Assembly: GCF_001552215.1 (NCBI RefSeq)
Contig: NZ_BCQT01000017.1
Span: 186,001 to 250,000 of the forward strand
Direction: 5' to 3'
DNA: 64,000 nt
Source: Actinomadura macra NBRC 14102
GTDB lineage: Bacteria > Actinomycetota > Actinomycetes > Streptosporangiales > Streptosporangiaceae
A program made the position numbers and the translations under genes. The notes under the pieces were generated by a model. The model was not told the DNA's origin. It did not search any database and worked only from the letters and a program-made list of their open reading frames with translations. Position 1 is the first letter of the stretch; each line of letters starts with the position of its first letter. This document shows, piece by piece, positions 1 through 8,059 of this stretch.

Positions 1-134
1 ATCTGGCTCACCGCGTCGAAGCTGTACGCCTCGGCGACGTACACGATGTCGAGGCCGGCCTTCTCGAAGTCGGCCAGTTCCTCGACGGCCTCCTTGAAGC
101 CTTCCGAGTACTTCAGCGCCATCCCGATGCGCAT
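1..134 (-). CDS. LLM-class F420-dependent oxidoreductase, N-terminal fragment (cut by window edge)
   Basis: Only the first 44 codons are in the window; the gene runs off the left edge. The N-terminus (MRIGMALKYSEGFKEAV, then ELADFEKAGLDIVYVAEAYS) is the beta1-alpha1-beta2 opening of the bacterial luciferase-like TIM barrel. In actinobacteria such proteins are mostly F420-dependent dehydrogenases. The ATG at 134 is preceded by a GGAAAGG Shine-Dalgarno-like stretch. A short inverted repeat, GAATC-T-GATTC (157-167), lies just upstream. The crotonase gene behind it on the same strand suggests a shared acyl-CoA or lipid role. The exact substrate cannot be read from this fragment. Confidence 0.75.
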   Translation of the reverse strand, partial: MRIGMALKYSEGFKEAVEELADFEKAGLDIVYVAEAYSFDAVSQ

Positions 135-192
135 GCCGGCATCCCTTTCCTCAACCGAATCTGATTCAGCCGACCGTAGCCGAGTGGTCCCG

Positions 193-873
193 TCAGGAGA
201 ACACCGGGCCACGCAGCGCCTCCAGCGCCGCCCGGTACATCTCGCCGCGGATCTTCCCCACGACCGTGCCGTCCTTGCCCGCCATCGACGCGGCCAGCCC
301 CGTCGCGGCGGGCAGGACGCCGTCCTCGGCCGCGACGTGCTGGACGATCCCCGCGTCCCGCGCCTGCTCGGCGGTGTAGCGGCGGCCGGTGAGCATCGCC
401 TCGTGCGCGGTCGCCGCGGACAGCCGCGCCTGGATCAGCGCGCCCATGCCCGGCGTGAAGCTCATCCCGAGATCGACCTCGGGCAGGCAGAAGTACCCGC
501 GGTCCTCGCGCATCACGGCGAAGTCGTGCGCGAGGGCGAGCATCCCGCCGCCCGCGAACGCGTGCCCGTTGACGGCGGCGACCGTGGGCATCGGCAACGA
601 CAGCAGCCGCGCGTAGAGGCCGTGGACACGGCGCAGGTAGTCCTCGAACCGGTCCTGGTTGGCGCCGAGCCACTCCAGATCGAGCCCGTTGGAGTAGAAC
701 TTGCCGGTCCCCGTCGTCACCAGGGCGCGTGGCCCCTCGCCCTTCTCCACGGTGTCGAGGGCGCCTTCGACGGCACCGAGGAACTCCGGGCCGAAGCGGT
801 TCTCGCCCGCGTCGAACCGCAGCACGAACACGTCCTCGGCACGCTGGAGGTCGATCACGAAGGTCTCCTTCAT
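193..873 (-). CDS. Enoyl-CoA hydratase/isomerase (crotonase) family protein
   Basis: 226 aa, short for the family (about 255-270), with the crotonase core. The oxyanion-hole segments are KFYSNGLDLEW (about 58-68) and AVNGHAFAGGGMLAL (about 100-114), followed by PEVDLGM (131-137). The position of the first catalytic glutamate of true hydratases (the GGGxxEL motif) is Met here, while the second (PEV) is kept. That pattern fits a delta3,delta2-enoyl-CoA isomerase or another crotonase activity better than a hydratase. It is divergent from the TetR gene, whose two operator-like palindromes lie in the 95-bp gap, so TetR control of this gene is likely. The substrate is unknown. Confidence 0.85.
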   Translation of the reverse strand: MKETFVIDLQRAEDVFVLRFDAGENRFGPEFLGAVEGALDTVEKGEGPRALVTTGTGKFYSNGLDLEWLGANQDRFEDYLRRVHGLYARLLSLPMPTVAAVNGHAFAGGGMLALAHDFAVMREDRGYFCLPEVDLGMSFTPGMGALIQARLSAATAHEAMLTGRRYTAEQARDAGIVQHVAAEDGVLPAATGLAASMAGKDGTVVGKIRGEMYRAALEALRGPVFS

Positions 874-913
874 CCGTTTCCGGAACTGACCTTACTAGCT
901 GGTAACGCTGACT

Positions 914-959
914 ATGACGGATGTCATGGTCAACCGAAGAACCATATGATGAATGTCAT
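914..959. promoter_or_regulatory. Two tandem TetR-type operator palindromes
   Basis: ATGACGGATGTCAT (914-927) and ATGATGAATGTCAT (946-959) both fit ATGAY-N4-GTCAT and start 32 bp apart, about three helical turns, in the divergent gap between the crotonase gene and tetR. The second ends 9 bp before the tetR ATG. This is the usual position for autoregulatory TetR sites. A third match lies at 8031-8044. Confidence 0.65.
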
Positions 960-968
960 AATCAAGGC

Positions 969-1544
969 ATGGGGACCGACAGCCGGGAACGCATGGTGCG
1001 CAGCGCCGTCTACCTCTTCCGCGAGCGCGGGTACAGCGGCACAGGGTTCCGCGACGTCATCGCGCACAGTGGCGCGCCGCGCGGCTCGATCTACCACCAC
1101 TTCCCCGACGGCAAGGCACAGCTCGCCGAGGAGGCCGTCCGCTACGCCGGGGAGTTCCTCAACGCCGGCATCCTCGCCGCCACCGAGGGCGGCGACGCGG
1201 CGTCCGCGGTGGACGCGTTCGTCGGCTGGTGGCGGCAGGTACTGATCAAGAGCGGGTTCCGGGCGGGCTGCCCCATCGTCGCGGTCACCGTCGAGTCGAA
1301 CGACGACGCCCCGCAACTCGCCGCCGCCGCTGCCGCCGCGTTCGACCGCTGGCAGGACACCCTGGCCACCGGCCTCGGCAACGCCGGCGTCCCCGACGAC
1401 CGCGCGGCCCGGCTGGCCCGGCTGATCGTCGCCGCCGTCGAGGGCGCCACCATCCTCTGCCGCGCCCACCGCGACGTCGCCCCCCTGGACGACGTGGTCA
1501 AGGAGCTGAAGTTCTACTGCGCCGACCTCGGCGTCGGGCGTTGA
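969..1544 (+). CDS. TetR/AcrR family transcriptional regulator
   Basis: 191 aa. The N-terminal DNA-binding domain is clear: RERMVRSAVYLFRERGYSGTG, then FRDVIAHSGAPRGSIYHHF (helix-turn-helix about residues 24-45). The C-terminal half is a helical ligand domain (CPIVAVTVES near 100), as in LmrA/YxaF-type regulators. I use the ATG at 969, because the longer frame from 921 would place the operator palindromes inside the coding region. It is divergent from the crotonase gene and probably represses it and itself. The effector is unknown; an acyl-CoA or a xenobiotic are both possible. Confidence 0.9.
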   Translation: MGTDSRERMVRSAVYLFRERGYSGTGFRDVIAHSGAPRGSIYHHFPDGKAQLAEEAVRYAGEFLNAGILAATEGGDAASAVDAFVGWWRQVLIKSGFRAGCPIVAVTVESNDDAPQLAAAAAAAFDRWQDTLATGLGNAGVPDDRAARLARLIVAAVEGATILCRAHRDVAPLDDVVKELKFYCADLGVGR

Positions 1545-1618
1545 ACGCCCTCCTTCAACGGGCGTCGCGGCAACCGCTGCATCGCTTCCGGCTCGCCCCA
1601 GAGGGCTCGCTTCGCGAT

Positions 1619-1682
1619 CAGTTCCTCGCAAGCTCGGAACTGGCGTCGCACGCGATCGCGGCCTGTAGGTCGACGCCAGTTC
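1619..1682. repeat. Overlapping inverted repeats in the tetR-aroQ gap
   Basis: Two hairpins share bases and exclude each other. CAGTTCC (1619-1625) pairs with GGAACTG (1636-1642), and GAACTGGCGTCG (1637-1648) pairs perfectly with CGACGCCAGTTC (1671-1682) across a 22-nt loop. The repeats lie between the convergent ends of tetR and aroQ. They may be a terminator or a REP-like element; the rest of the 160-bp gap shows nothing else. Confidence 0.5.
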
Positions 1683-1705
1683 GGGCGAGAACCACGCCGG
1701 ATTGC

Positions 1706-2155
1706 TCAGGTGAGTTCGTTCTTGGACACCAGGTCTGCGATGGCTTGGAGGGCCAGGACGTAGGAGGTCATGCCGAAGCCGGCGATGGTGCCGGTGGCCA
1801 CGCCCGCGACCACGGAGGTGTGCCGGAACTCCTCGCGCGCCGCCGGGTTGGAGATGTGCACCTCGATGAGCGGCGCGGTGCGCTGGGCGAGGGCGTCGCG
1901 CAGCGCGTAGGAGTAGTGGGTGAACGCGGCGGGATTGACCACCATCGGGAGCCGCTCGTCGGCGGCCTCGTGGACCCAGCGGATCATCTCCGCCTCGTCG
2001 TCGGTCTGGCGGACCTCGGCGTGCAGGTCGAGGCGCCGCCCGGCGTCGCGGCACAGCGCCGCGAGGTCGTCGAACGTGGCCGTCCCGTAGACGTCGGGCT
2101 CACGGATTCCGAGGCGGCGCAGGTTGGGGCCGTTCAGGACGAGCACGCGGGTCAT
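1706..2155 (-). CDS. aroQ: 3-dehydroquinate dehydratase, type II
   Basis: 149 aa, normal length for the dodecameric type II enzyme. It dehydrates 3-dehydroquinate to 3-dehydroshikimate in the shikimate pathway, in the cytoplasm. Visible signatures are LNGPNLRRLGIREPDVYG near the N-terminus (catalytic Arg and Tyr region), the NPAAFTHYS active-site strand and EVHISNPAAREEFRH with the catalytic His. NPAAFTHYS departs slightly from the usual NPGAYTHTS. It is the last gene of the aroC-aroK-aroB-aroQ series and overlaps the aroB stop by 4 bp, so the two are translationally coupled. Confidence 0.96.
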   Translation of the reverse strand: MTRVLVLNGPNLRRLGIREPDVYGTATFDDLAALCRDAGRRLDLHAEVRQTDDEAEMIRWVHEAADERLPMVVNPAAFTHYSYALRDALAQRTAPLIEVHISNPAAREEFRHTSVVAGVATGTIAGFGMTSYVLALQAIADLVSKNELT

Positions 2156-3225
2156 CGGGCGACCTCCCGGTACGCGGCGGCGAGCAGGTCCTCACCCGGG
2201 CCTTCGAGGCGTCCGGGCTTGGCGAGACCGTCCAGGACGACGAAGCGCAGCGTGGCGCCTCGCGCCTTCTTGTCGATCGTCATGGTGGCGCGCAGGCCCG
2301 GCCATTCGGCGCCGTAGGAGACCGGCAGGCCCACGGACGTGAGCACGGCGCGGTGCCGTTCGACGAGGCCGGCGGGCAGCCGCCCGGCGAGGCGGGCGAG
2401 TTCGGCCGCGTAGACCATGCCGATGGCGACGGCGTGGCCGTGCCGGAACCGGTAGTCCTCGGCCTTCTCGATGGCGTGGGCGAGCGTGTGCCCGTAGTTG
2501 AGGATCTCGCGGAGCCCGCTCTCCCTGAGGTCGGCCGACACCACGTCCGCCTTGACCTGGACGGCGCGCTCGACCAGCTCGCGGGTGTGCGGGCCGTCCG
2601 GGGACGCGGCGCCGGCCGGGTCGGCCTCGACCAGCTCCAAGATCTTCGGGTCGGCGATGAAGCCGGCCTTGATGACCTCGGCGAGGCCGCTGATGTAGTC
2701 CTCGCGCGGCATCGTCACCAGCGTGGTGAGGTCGCACAGGACGCCTGCGGGCGGGTGGAACGCCCCGACGAGGTTCTTGCCCTCGGGGATGTTGATGCCG
2801 GTCTTGCCGCCGACCGCCGCGTCCACCATGCCGAGCAGCGTGGTCGGGACGAGCACCGCCCGCACCCCGCGCAGCCAGGACGCGGCGGCGAACCCGGCGA
2901 GGTCGGTGGTGGCGCCGCCGCCCACGCCGACGACCACGTCGGTGCGGGTCATGCCCGCGGCGGCGAAACCCGACCAGAGCCCGGCGAGAACGCCGGCCTC
3001 CTTGGCGGCCTCGCCGTCCGGGACGGGGAAGGCGTGCACGGTGAGCCCGGCCCTCTCCAGCGCCCCGCACACCGGCCGCGCGATCTCCGGCAGGCCTTCG
3101 GCGTGGACGACGGCGACGGCGCGGGCACGCTCACCCGCCATGGCGGGCAGCTCGCCCAGCACACCCGTCCCGACGACCACGTCGTAGGGGTCGGCGCCGC
3201 CGACGCGGATCCGTGAGCCGCTCAT
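2152..3225 (-). CDS. aroB: 3-dehydroquinate synthase
   Basis: 357 aa. It converts DAHP to 3-dehydroquinate, using NAD+ and a divalent metal. The sequence shows the glycine-rich NAD-binding stretch VVGVGGGATTDLAGF (about 98-112) and GGKTGINIPEGKN (about 139-151). The three metal ligands expected from the family are E183 (LAEVIKAG), H246 (LNYGHTLAH) and H262 (RHGHAVAIGM). It overlaps aroK upstream and aroQ downstream by 4 bp each, a tightly coupled operon. Confidence 0.97.
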   Translation of the reverse strand: MSGSRIRVGGADPYDVVVGTGVLGELPAMAGERARAVAVVHAEGLPEIARPVCGALERAGLTVHAFPVPDGEAAKEAGVLAGLWSGFAAAGMTRTDVVVGVGGGATTDLAGFAAASWLRGVRAVLVPTTLLGMVDAAVGGKTGINIPEGKNLVGAFHPPAGVLCDLTTLVTMPREDYISGLAEVIKAGFIADPKILELVEADPAGAASPDGPHTRELVERAVQVKADVVSADLRESGLREILNYGHTLAHAIEKAEDYRFRHGHAVAIGMVYAAELARLAGRLPAGLVERHRAVLTSVGLPVSYGAEWPGLRATMTIDKKARGATLRFVVLDGLAKPGRLEGPGEDLLAAAYREVAR

Positions 3226-3734
3226 GGTCCGAGCACCTTGACGATCTCCTCGACGATGTCCGCGGGTTCGCGGCCGTCGGTGTCGACATGCAGGGTGCCG
3301 AGCCGCTCGTAGACGGGCAGCCGCTCCTCCAGCAGCTTGCGCATCTGGCTGCGCGGGTTCAGGACCAGCAGCGGCCGCGCCGACGCGAGACCGACTCGCT
3401 TGATCGCCTCCGACAGCCCGACCCGCAGGTAGACGACGGTGTGCCCGGCGAGCAGCTCCTGGGTCTGCGGCGCGAGGACCGCGCCCCCGCCGAGCGCAAC
3501 CACGCCCTCATGCTCGGCCAGCGCCGCGGCGACCGCGGCGCGCTCCAGCTCACGGAAGCGATCCTCACCGTCGTCGATGAAGATCTCACCGATCGGCTTG
3601 CCCGCCGCCGCCTCGGTGTCGGCGTCGGTGTCGCGCAGCGGCACGCCGAGCCGCTCGGCCAGCGCGGTGCCGATCGTGGTCTTGCCCGAGCCCGGCGGCC
3701 CGATGAGGACGGCCTTCGGTCGCGTCATGTCCAC
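3222..3734 (-). CDS. aroK: Shikimate kinase
   Basis: 170 aa. It phosphorylates the 3-hydroxyl of shikimate with ATP. Walker A is GPPGSGKTTIG (about 13-23). The shikimate-binding Asp lies in LRDTDADTEAAAGKPIGEIF, followed by the glycine triplet ALGGGAVLAP. The start is uncertain: GTG at 3734 and ATG at 3728 are both in frame, and neither has a strong ribosome-binding site. It follows aroC closely, with a 13-bp gap, and overlaps aroB by 4 bp. Confidence 0.95.
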   Translation of the reverse strand: MDMTRPKAVLIGPPGSGKTTIGTALAERLGVPLRDTDADTEAAAGKPIGEIFIDDGEDRFRELERAAVAAALAEHEGVVALGGGAVLAPQTQELLAGHTVVYLRVGLSEAIKRVGLASARPLLVLNPRSQMRKLLEERLPVYERLGTLHVDTDGREPADIVEEIVKVLGP

Positions 3735-3747
3735 TCGATTCGGAGGG

Positions 3748-4926
3748 TCACTTGATCGTCAGCGAGGACACGTAGCCCCGCATGTTCCGGGCGGTCTCCT
3801 CGGCGGTGTCGCCGCCGAACTTCTCCAGCGCGGCGTCGGCCAGGACCAGCGCCACCATCGCCTCGGCGACCACGCCGGCCGCGGGCACGGCGGTGACGTC
3901 GCTGCGCTGGTTGATCGCCTTGGCCGGCTCGCCGGTCCGCACGTCGATGGTGTCCAGCCGCCGCGGGACGGTCGAGATCGGCTTCATCGCCGCCCGCGCC
4001 CGCAACACCTCGCCGGTCGTCATGCCGCCCTCGACGCCGCCGGCGCGGTTGGTGCGGCGGCGGACGCCCTCGGGGGTGCCGTCGATCTCGTCGTGCGCCC
4101 GCGAGCCGCGCCGCCGGGCGGTGGTGAACCCGTCGCCCAGCTCCACCCCCTTGATCGCCTGGATGCCCATCAGGATCCCGGCGAGCCGCGAGTCGAGCCG
4201 CCGGTCCCAGTGGACGTGGCTGCCGAGGCCGGGCGGCAGCCCGTACGCCAGGACCTCCACGACCCCGCCGAGCGTGTCCCCGGCTTTCTTGATCTCCTCG
4301 ATGTGCGCGACCATCGCCTCGGACGCGGCGGGGTCGAAGCAGCGCACGGGACTCTCGTCCACCCGGCCGAGATCGCCGGGCCCGGGCAGCACCCCCGCGG
4401 GCGCCTCGACCTCGCCGAGCACGATCACGTGGCTGAGGACGTCGACGCCGAGGGCCTGCTTGAGGAACGCCTTGGCGACGGTCCCGAGCGCGACCCGCGC
4501 CGCCGTCTCCCGCGCGCTCGCCCGCTCCAGCACGGGCCGGGCGTCGTCGAAGCCGTACTTCTGCATCCCCACCAGATCGGCGTGCCCGGGCCGCGGCTGC
4601 GACAGGGGCGCGTTCCGGGCCTGCGCGGCGAGGGTGTCGGCGTCGACGGGGTCGGCGGCCATCACCGTCTCCCACTTGGGCCACTCGGTGTTGCCGATCT
4701 CGATCGCGATCGGCCCGCCCTGGGTCACCCCGTGCCGGATCCCGCCGAGGATCCGCACCTCGTCCTGCTCGAACTTCATCCGGGCCCCCCGCCCGTGCCC
4801 GAGCCGCCGGCGGCGCAGTTCCTCGGCGATGTCCGCCGAGGTCACGCGCACACCGGCCGGTAGGCCCTCCACGATCGCGGAGAGGGCCGGGCCATGGGAC
4901 TCACCCGCGGTCAACCAGCGCAGCAT
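3748..4926 (-). CDS. aroC: Chorismate synthase
   Basis: 392 aa. It eliminates phosphate from EPSP to give chorismate, the last common step of the pathway, with reduced FMN. It opens with MLRWLTAGESHGPAL, including the family GESHG motif. It also carries PRPGHADLVGMQKY, and RRRTNRAGGVEGGMTTGE in the central region. It is the first gene of the aro operon. The aroA and aroF/G homologues are not in the window, so the operon covers only part of the pathway. Confidence 0.97.
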   Translation of the reverse strand: MLRWLTAGESHGPALSAIVEGLPAGVRVTSADIAEELRRRRLGHGRGARMKFEQDEVRILGGIRHGVTQGGPIAIEIGNTEWPKWETVMAADPVDADTLAAQARNAPLSQPRPGHADLVGMQKYGFDDARPVLERASARETAARVALGTVAKAFLKQALGVDVLSHVIVLGEVEAPAGVLPGPGDLGRVDESPVRCFDPAASEAMVAHIEEIKKAGDTLGGVVEVLAYGLPPGLGSHVHWDRRLDSRLAGILMGIQAIKGVELGDGFTTARRRGSRAHDEIDGTPEGVRRRTNRAGGVEGGMTTGEVLRARAAMKPISTVPRRLDTIDVRTGEPAKAINQRSDVTAVPAAGVVAEAMVALVLADAALEKFGGDTAEETARNMRGYVSSLTIK

Positions 4927-4983
4927 GGCTCAGATCCTATTGACTCCCCGCCACCCCGCGTGACCGCAGTCCACCATCTGAGA

Positions 4984-5004
4984 GCCCGCCGCGGGCCGGC
5001 GGGC
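4984..5004 (-). terminator. GC-rich hairpin downstream of the prepilin peptidase gene
   Basis: GCCCGCC (4984-4990) and GGCGGGC (4998-5004) pair perfectly across a 7-nt loop, in the 117-bp gap between the peptidase stop and aroC. There is no T tract, so it is a possible factor-independent terminator or simple GC-rich fold. Confidence 0.35.
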
Positions 5005-5043
5005 GATCCCCACCGGCGAGGGCGGCTGCGGCGGCGCGGCCAT

Positions 5044-5757
5044 TCATGAGCCATGGACGAGGATCGCGACGAGGGTGCCGGCGAGCAGGAGCGGGCCGTA
5101 GGGGATCTGGGTCTTGCGGCCGCCGCGCCGGGTGACGAGCAGCGCGAGCACCACGGCCAGTGTGAAGGCGGAGGTCGCGGCCACGCCGAGGATCCAGGCG
5201 TCCCAGCCGAGCCAGCCGAGGTGCATGCCGAGCAGCCCGGCGAGGGTGACGTCGCCGAATCCGTAGGCCCCGGCGGGCAGGAGCAGCCACTGGACGCCGA
5301 AGAACGCGCCGAGCGCGGCCATGCCGTACAGCGCGTGCCTGAACCGGTCGCCGCCGTCGGCGGTGAACGACGCGGCGGCGCCGATCAGCAGGACACCGGC
5401 GGCGTAGGACGGCAGCGTGAGGGGTTCGGGAAGCCGTTTGAGGGTGGCGTCGACGACGCCGAGGAGGCTTCCGGCGAGGCCGAGCCACAGGAAGGCGGGC
5501 AGGTCGGGGCGGAGGCCGATCCGCCAGGCGATGAGGGTGAGGACGGCGACGCACAGCAGCGCGACGGGGACGGGGTGGCCGCGGATCGGCGCGGCCCAGG
5601 CCGCGTGCAGCGACCAGGACTCGGCCGCGGTCTCCGCGGACAGGTCCGGGGAGGCGGCGGGAGGACCGGGGGCTTCGGCGGTGTCGGGAGCGGCGGTGTC
5701 GGAAGTGGCGGTGTCGGGAGCGGGGGCGTCGGGAGCGGGAGCGTTGGAGGCGTCCAC
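5044..5757 (-). CDS. A24-family prepilin peptidase (membrane aspartic protease)
   Basis: 237 aa. A proline/aspartate-rich N-terminal tail of about 55 residues (PAPDTATSDTAAPDTAEAP, encoded by near-repeats of 15-18 bp) precedes about six membrane segments. The catalytic aspartates of the GxGD family are visible in VVDATLKRLPEPL and GAYGFGDVTLAGLLG. Members cleave and sometimes methylate type IV-like prepilins at the inner membrane. The N-terminal cysteine-rich methylase domain of PilD-type enzymes is missing, as in TadV/CpaA forms. No pilin or Tad genes are nearby, so its substrates must be encoded elsewhere. Confidence 0.85.
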   Translation of the reverse strand: MDASNAPAPDAPAPDTATSDTAAPDTAEAPGPPAASPDLSAETAAESWSLHAAWAAPIRGHPVPVALLCVAVLTLIAWRIGLRPDLPAFLWLGLAGSLLGVVDATLKRLPEPLTLPSYAAGVLLIGAAASFTADGGDRFRHALYGMAALGAFFGVQWLLLPAGAYGFGDVTLAGLLGMHLGWLGWDAWILGVAATSAFTLAVVLALLVTRRGGRKTQIPYGPLLLAGTLVAILVHGS

Positions 5758-5767
5758 GGGGCCGACT

Positions 5768-6463
5768 TTACCGGCGGACGACGCTCAGCTCGACGCCTCC
5801 GACGATCCTGCCGCGCAGCACCGCGGCGAGCCGGTCGGACACGCGCTGGACGGTGAGCCGCTCGTCGTGGCCCGGGACGACAGCGAACCGGACGGCGAGC
5901 TCCGCGGCGGTGCCCTCGGTGACGCGGACGCCGCTGACCGCCTGGTCGGACCCGAACGCGGCCTCGACGGCGGCGAGGACGTCGGGGTCCTCGTGCGGCG
6001 GCGGGACGGGCCGGCCCTCGGCGAGCAGGTGCAGCCGCAGGCCGTCCACGGCGAACGGGACGGGACCGGCGACGTCCACGACCAGGGCGTGCGCGCCCTC
6101 GTCGAGCGCGGCGCGGCACGCCTGCCGGGCGTGCACGGCGACGGGCCGGGCGTCGGCCCGCCACGCCTTCATGGTCTCGGCGCAGGTGAAGCCGAGGACC
6201 CCGCGCCGCCCGTCCTCGCCGAGGAGCGTGGGCAGCGCCATGTCGCTCGACTTCTCCCGGCGCAGTTCTCCGGGCGCGACCGGTTCCTCCTCGGTGAGGA
6301 CGGCGACGACCGGGACGAACAGCCGCGCGCCCTGTAGCCGTCGCAGCACCGCGTGCTCGCCGACGCGCCCCGCGGCGTACCCGGCGAGCGCCTCGCACAG
6401 CCGCGGGTCGGCGGCGCCGTCGTCCCCGGGGAACTGGGGCTCGGGAATGGTCAGTCCGGACAC
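5768..6463 (-). CDS. SseB-family protein
   Basis: 231 aa from a GTG at 6463 (MSGLTIPEPQFPGDDG); a longer frame reaches 6505 but its first residues look non-coding. The central part (HAVLRRLQGARLFVPVVAVL, then LPTLLGEDGRRGVLGFTC and MKAWRADARPVAVHARQA) matches the SseB N-terminal domain common in actinobacteria. The C-terminal third resembles the SseB C-terminal domain. No enzymatic motif is seen and the function is unknown. Its stop lies 10 bp from the prepilin peptidase start, so the two may share a transcript. Confidence 0.8.
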   Translation of the reverse strand: MSGLTIPEPQFPGDDGAADPRLCEALAGYAAGRVGEHAVLRRLQGARLFVPVVAVLTEEEPVAPGELRREKSSDMALPTLLGEDGRRGVLGFTCAETMKAWRADARPVAVHARQACRAALDEGAHALVVDVAGPVPFAVDGLRLHLLAEGRPVPPPHEDPDVLAAVEAAFGSDQAVSGVRVTEGTAAELAVRFAVVPGHDERLTVQRVSDRLAAVLRGRIVGGVELSVVRR

Positions 6464-6604
6464 GGCAGGAAGGCTATAACCTCCGGCGACCGCCGTGGGT
6501 GGCAATACGGATACTCTCGGTCATCCGAGGTCGCCGATGCCCGCACGCACCTCGCGGAACGTCCTTCCGGCGGCGGGGCGTCCCCGGGTCGGGATCGTGC
6601 GGCC

Positions 6605-7768
6605 TCAGCCCAGACGGGCCAGCCGTGCGACGGCCTCGTCGATGACCTCGTCCTTCTTGCAGAAGGCGAACCGGACGAAGTGGGCGCCCGCCTCGGCGTG
6701 GTCGTAGAACACCTGCGTGGGGATCGCCACGACGCCCGCCTTGTCGGGCAGGGCGCGTGCGAGGTCCATGCCGTCGCTGAAGCCGAGCGGTCGGATGTCG
6801 GCCTGCACGAAGTAGGTGCCCTGCGGCCGGTACGCGGTGAACCCCGCGGCCTCCAGGCCGCTGATGAGACGGTCCCGCTTGCCCTGTAGCGAGGTGCGCA
6901 GTTCCTCCACCCAGGCGAGCTCGTTGCCCAGCGCGTAGGCGGCGGCCCGCTGGTAGGGGGCGTTGACGGCGTAGGTGAGGAACTGTTTCACCGTCTGGAC
7001 GGCCCGGACGTATCGTGCGGGGGCGGTCACCCAGCCGGTCTTCCAGCCGGTGACCGAGAACGTCTTGCCGGCCGACGACACCGACACCGTTCGCTCGCGC
7101 ATCCCGTCGAGCGTGGCGAGCGGGATGTGCTCGGTGCCGTCGAACGTCAGGTACTCGTACACCTCGTCGGTGACGGCGATCAGGTCGTGCTCGCGGCATA
7201 CGTCCGCGATCGTCCCCAGCTCCTCGCGCGTGAAGACGGCCCCGGCGGGGTTGTGCGGCGAGTTCACCAGGATCAGCCGGGTGCGCGGGCCCACGGCGGC
7301 GCGCAGTTCGTCGGGATCGAAGGTGAAGCGGCCTTCCACCGGACGGAGCGTGACGGTCCGGCGCACCGCTCCGGCGAGCGCGATCACGGCGGCGTAGGAG
7401 TCGTAGTACGGCTCGAAGACGATCACCTCGTCGCCCGGTCCCGCCAGCGCGAGCACCGATGCCGCGACGCCCTCGGTGGCGCCCACGGTGACGAACACCT
7501 CGGCCGCCGGGTCGTACTCCAGCCCGTACCGCTGGAGCCGCTGCGCCGCGACCGCCTCGCGCAGCTCCGGCAGACCCGGGCCGGGCGGGTACTGGTCCTC
7601 GCCCGACCTGATGGCTTCGACGGCGACCTCCAGCATGGCACCGGGTCCCGCGACGTCCGGGAAGCCCTGCCCGAGGTTGATCGCGCCGGTGCGGACGGCG
7701 AGCGCCGACATCTCCGCGAAGATCGTCTCGCCGAATTCCTGCATGCGCGGTACGAGAGGCTCATCCAC
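6605..7768 (-). CDS. PLP-dependent class I/II aminotransferase (DapC/kynurenine-aminotransferase-like)
   Basis: 387 aa, fold type I. It has NLGQGFPDVAGP near residue 31, the PLP-contacting NSPHNPAG (169-176), DEVYEYL (201-207) and the Schiff-base lysine K235 in SSAGKTFSVTGWKTGW. This subgroup includes actinobacterial N-succinyldiaminopimelate aminotransferases (DapC), methionine aminotransferases and kynurenine/glutamine transaminases. I cannot separate these by eye. A succinyl-DAP role is plausible because the usual actinobacterial DapC belongs here, but no other dap gene is nearby. Confidence 0.88.
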   Translation of the reverse strand: MDEPLVPRMQEFGETIFAEMSALAVRTGAINLGQGFPDVAGPGAMLEVAVEAIRSGEDQYPPGPGLPELREAVAAQRLQRYGLEYDPAAEVFVTVGATEGVAASVLALAGPGDEVIVFEPYYDSYAAVIALAGAVRRTVTLRPVEGRFTFDPDELRAAVGPRTRLILVNSPHNPAGAVFTREELGTIADVCREHDLIAVTDEVYEYLTFDGTEHIPLATLDGMRERTVSVSSAGKTFSVTGWKTGWVTAPARYVRAVQTVKQFLTYAVNAPYQRAAAYALGNELAWVEELRTSLQGKRDRLISGLEAAGFTAYRPQGTYFVQADIRPLGFSDGMDLARALPDKAGVVAIPTQVFYDHAEAGAHFVRFAFCKKDEVIDEAVARLARLG

Positions 7769-7814
7769 GCGATCAGCCTAACCGGGCCACTGCGGCGCGG
7801 TAAGGCCAAGCCTC

Positions 7815-7960
7815 GCTGGGTGGACAGCGGGGTCCATGCCGGTCGTCGGGTCGTCCAGGAAGAGGACGCGGAGCGGGCGAGGCCGAGATCGAGGCGACGC
7901 TTCTGCTCGCCCGGCAGCTACCGGACCCGCGCGTCCGGGTTCGTGTCCGTGCGCCCAGCC
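7815..7960 (-). pseudogene. Remnant of a DrrA-like ABC transporter ATPase
   Basis: The 291-bp gap between the aminotransferase and the acyl-CoA synthetase holds a decayed ATPase piece. One minus frame reads LPGEQKRRLDLGLAR, resembling the family's SGGxRRRLDLAL signature region. After a frame change it continues PLRVLFLDDPTTGMDPAVH, a Walker B and D-loop. The two pieces are in different frames, an in-frame stop precedes the first, and no Walker A remains. An operator-like palindrome (8031-8044) lies just upstream of the fragment. Confidence 0.6.
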
Positions 7961-8030
7961 TCGCGGCCCGGCGCGCACGCCGGTAGAAGCGTGTGTCACC
8001 GCTTCCGGCGACGTCTGTCAGGCGTCCCGT

Positions 8031-8044
8031 ATGACATCTGTCAT
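8031..8044. promoter_or_regulatory. Third copy of the ATGAC-N4-GTCAT palindrome
   Basis: ATGACATCTGTCAT matches the two palindromes beside tetR (914-927, 946-959). It lies downstream of the acyl-CoA synthetase stop and upstream of the ABC-ATPase remnant and the aminotransferase. It could be a live site acting on the aminotransferase 263 bp away, or a leftover of the lost exporter's promoter. Confidence 0.45.
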
Positions 8045-8059
8045 GCGCGCAGGAACGGC

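Noticed and set aside
5688..5740. Short tandem repeats (15-18 bp) as a possible regulatory array
   Set aside because: They encode the Pro/Asp/Thr-rich tail of the prepilin peptidase and behave as coding low-complexity sequence.
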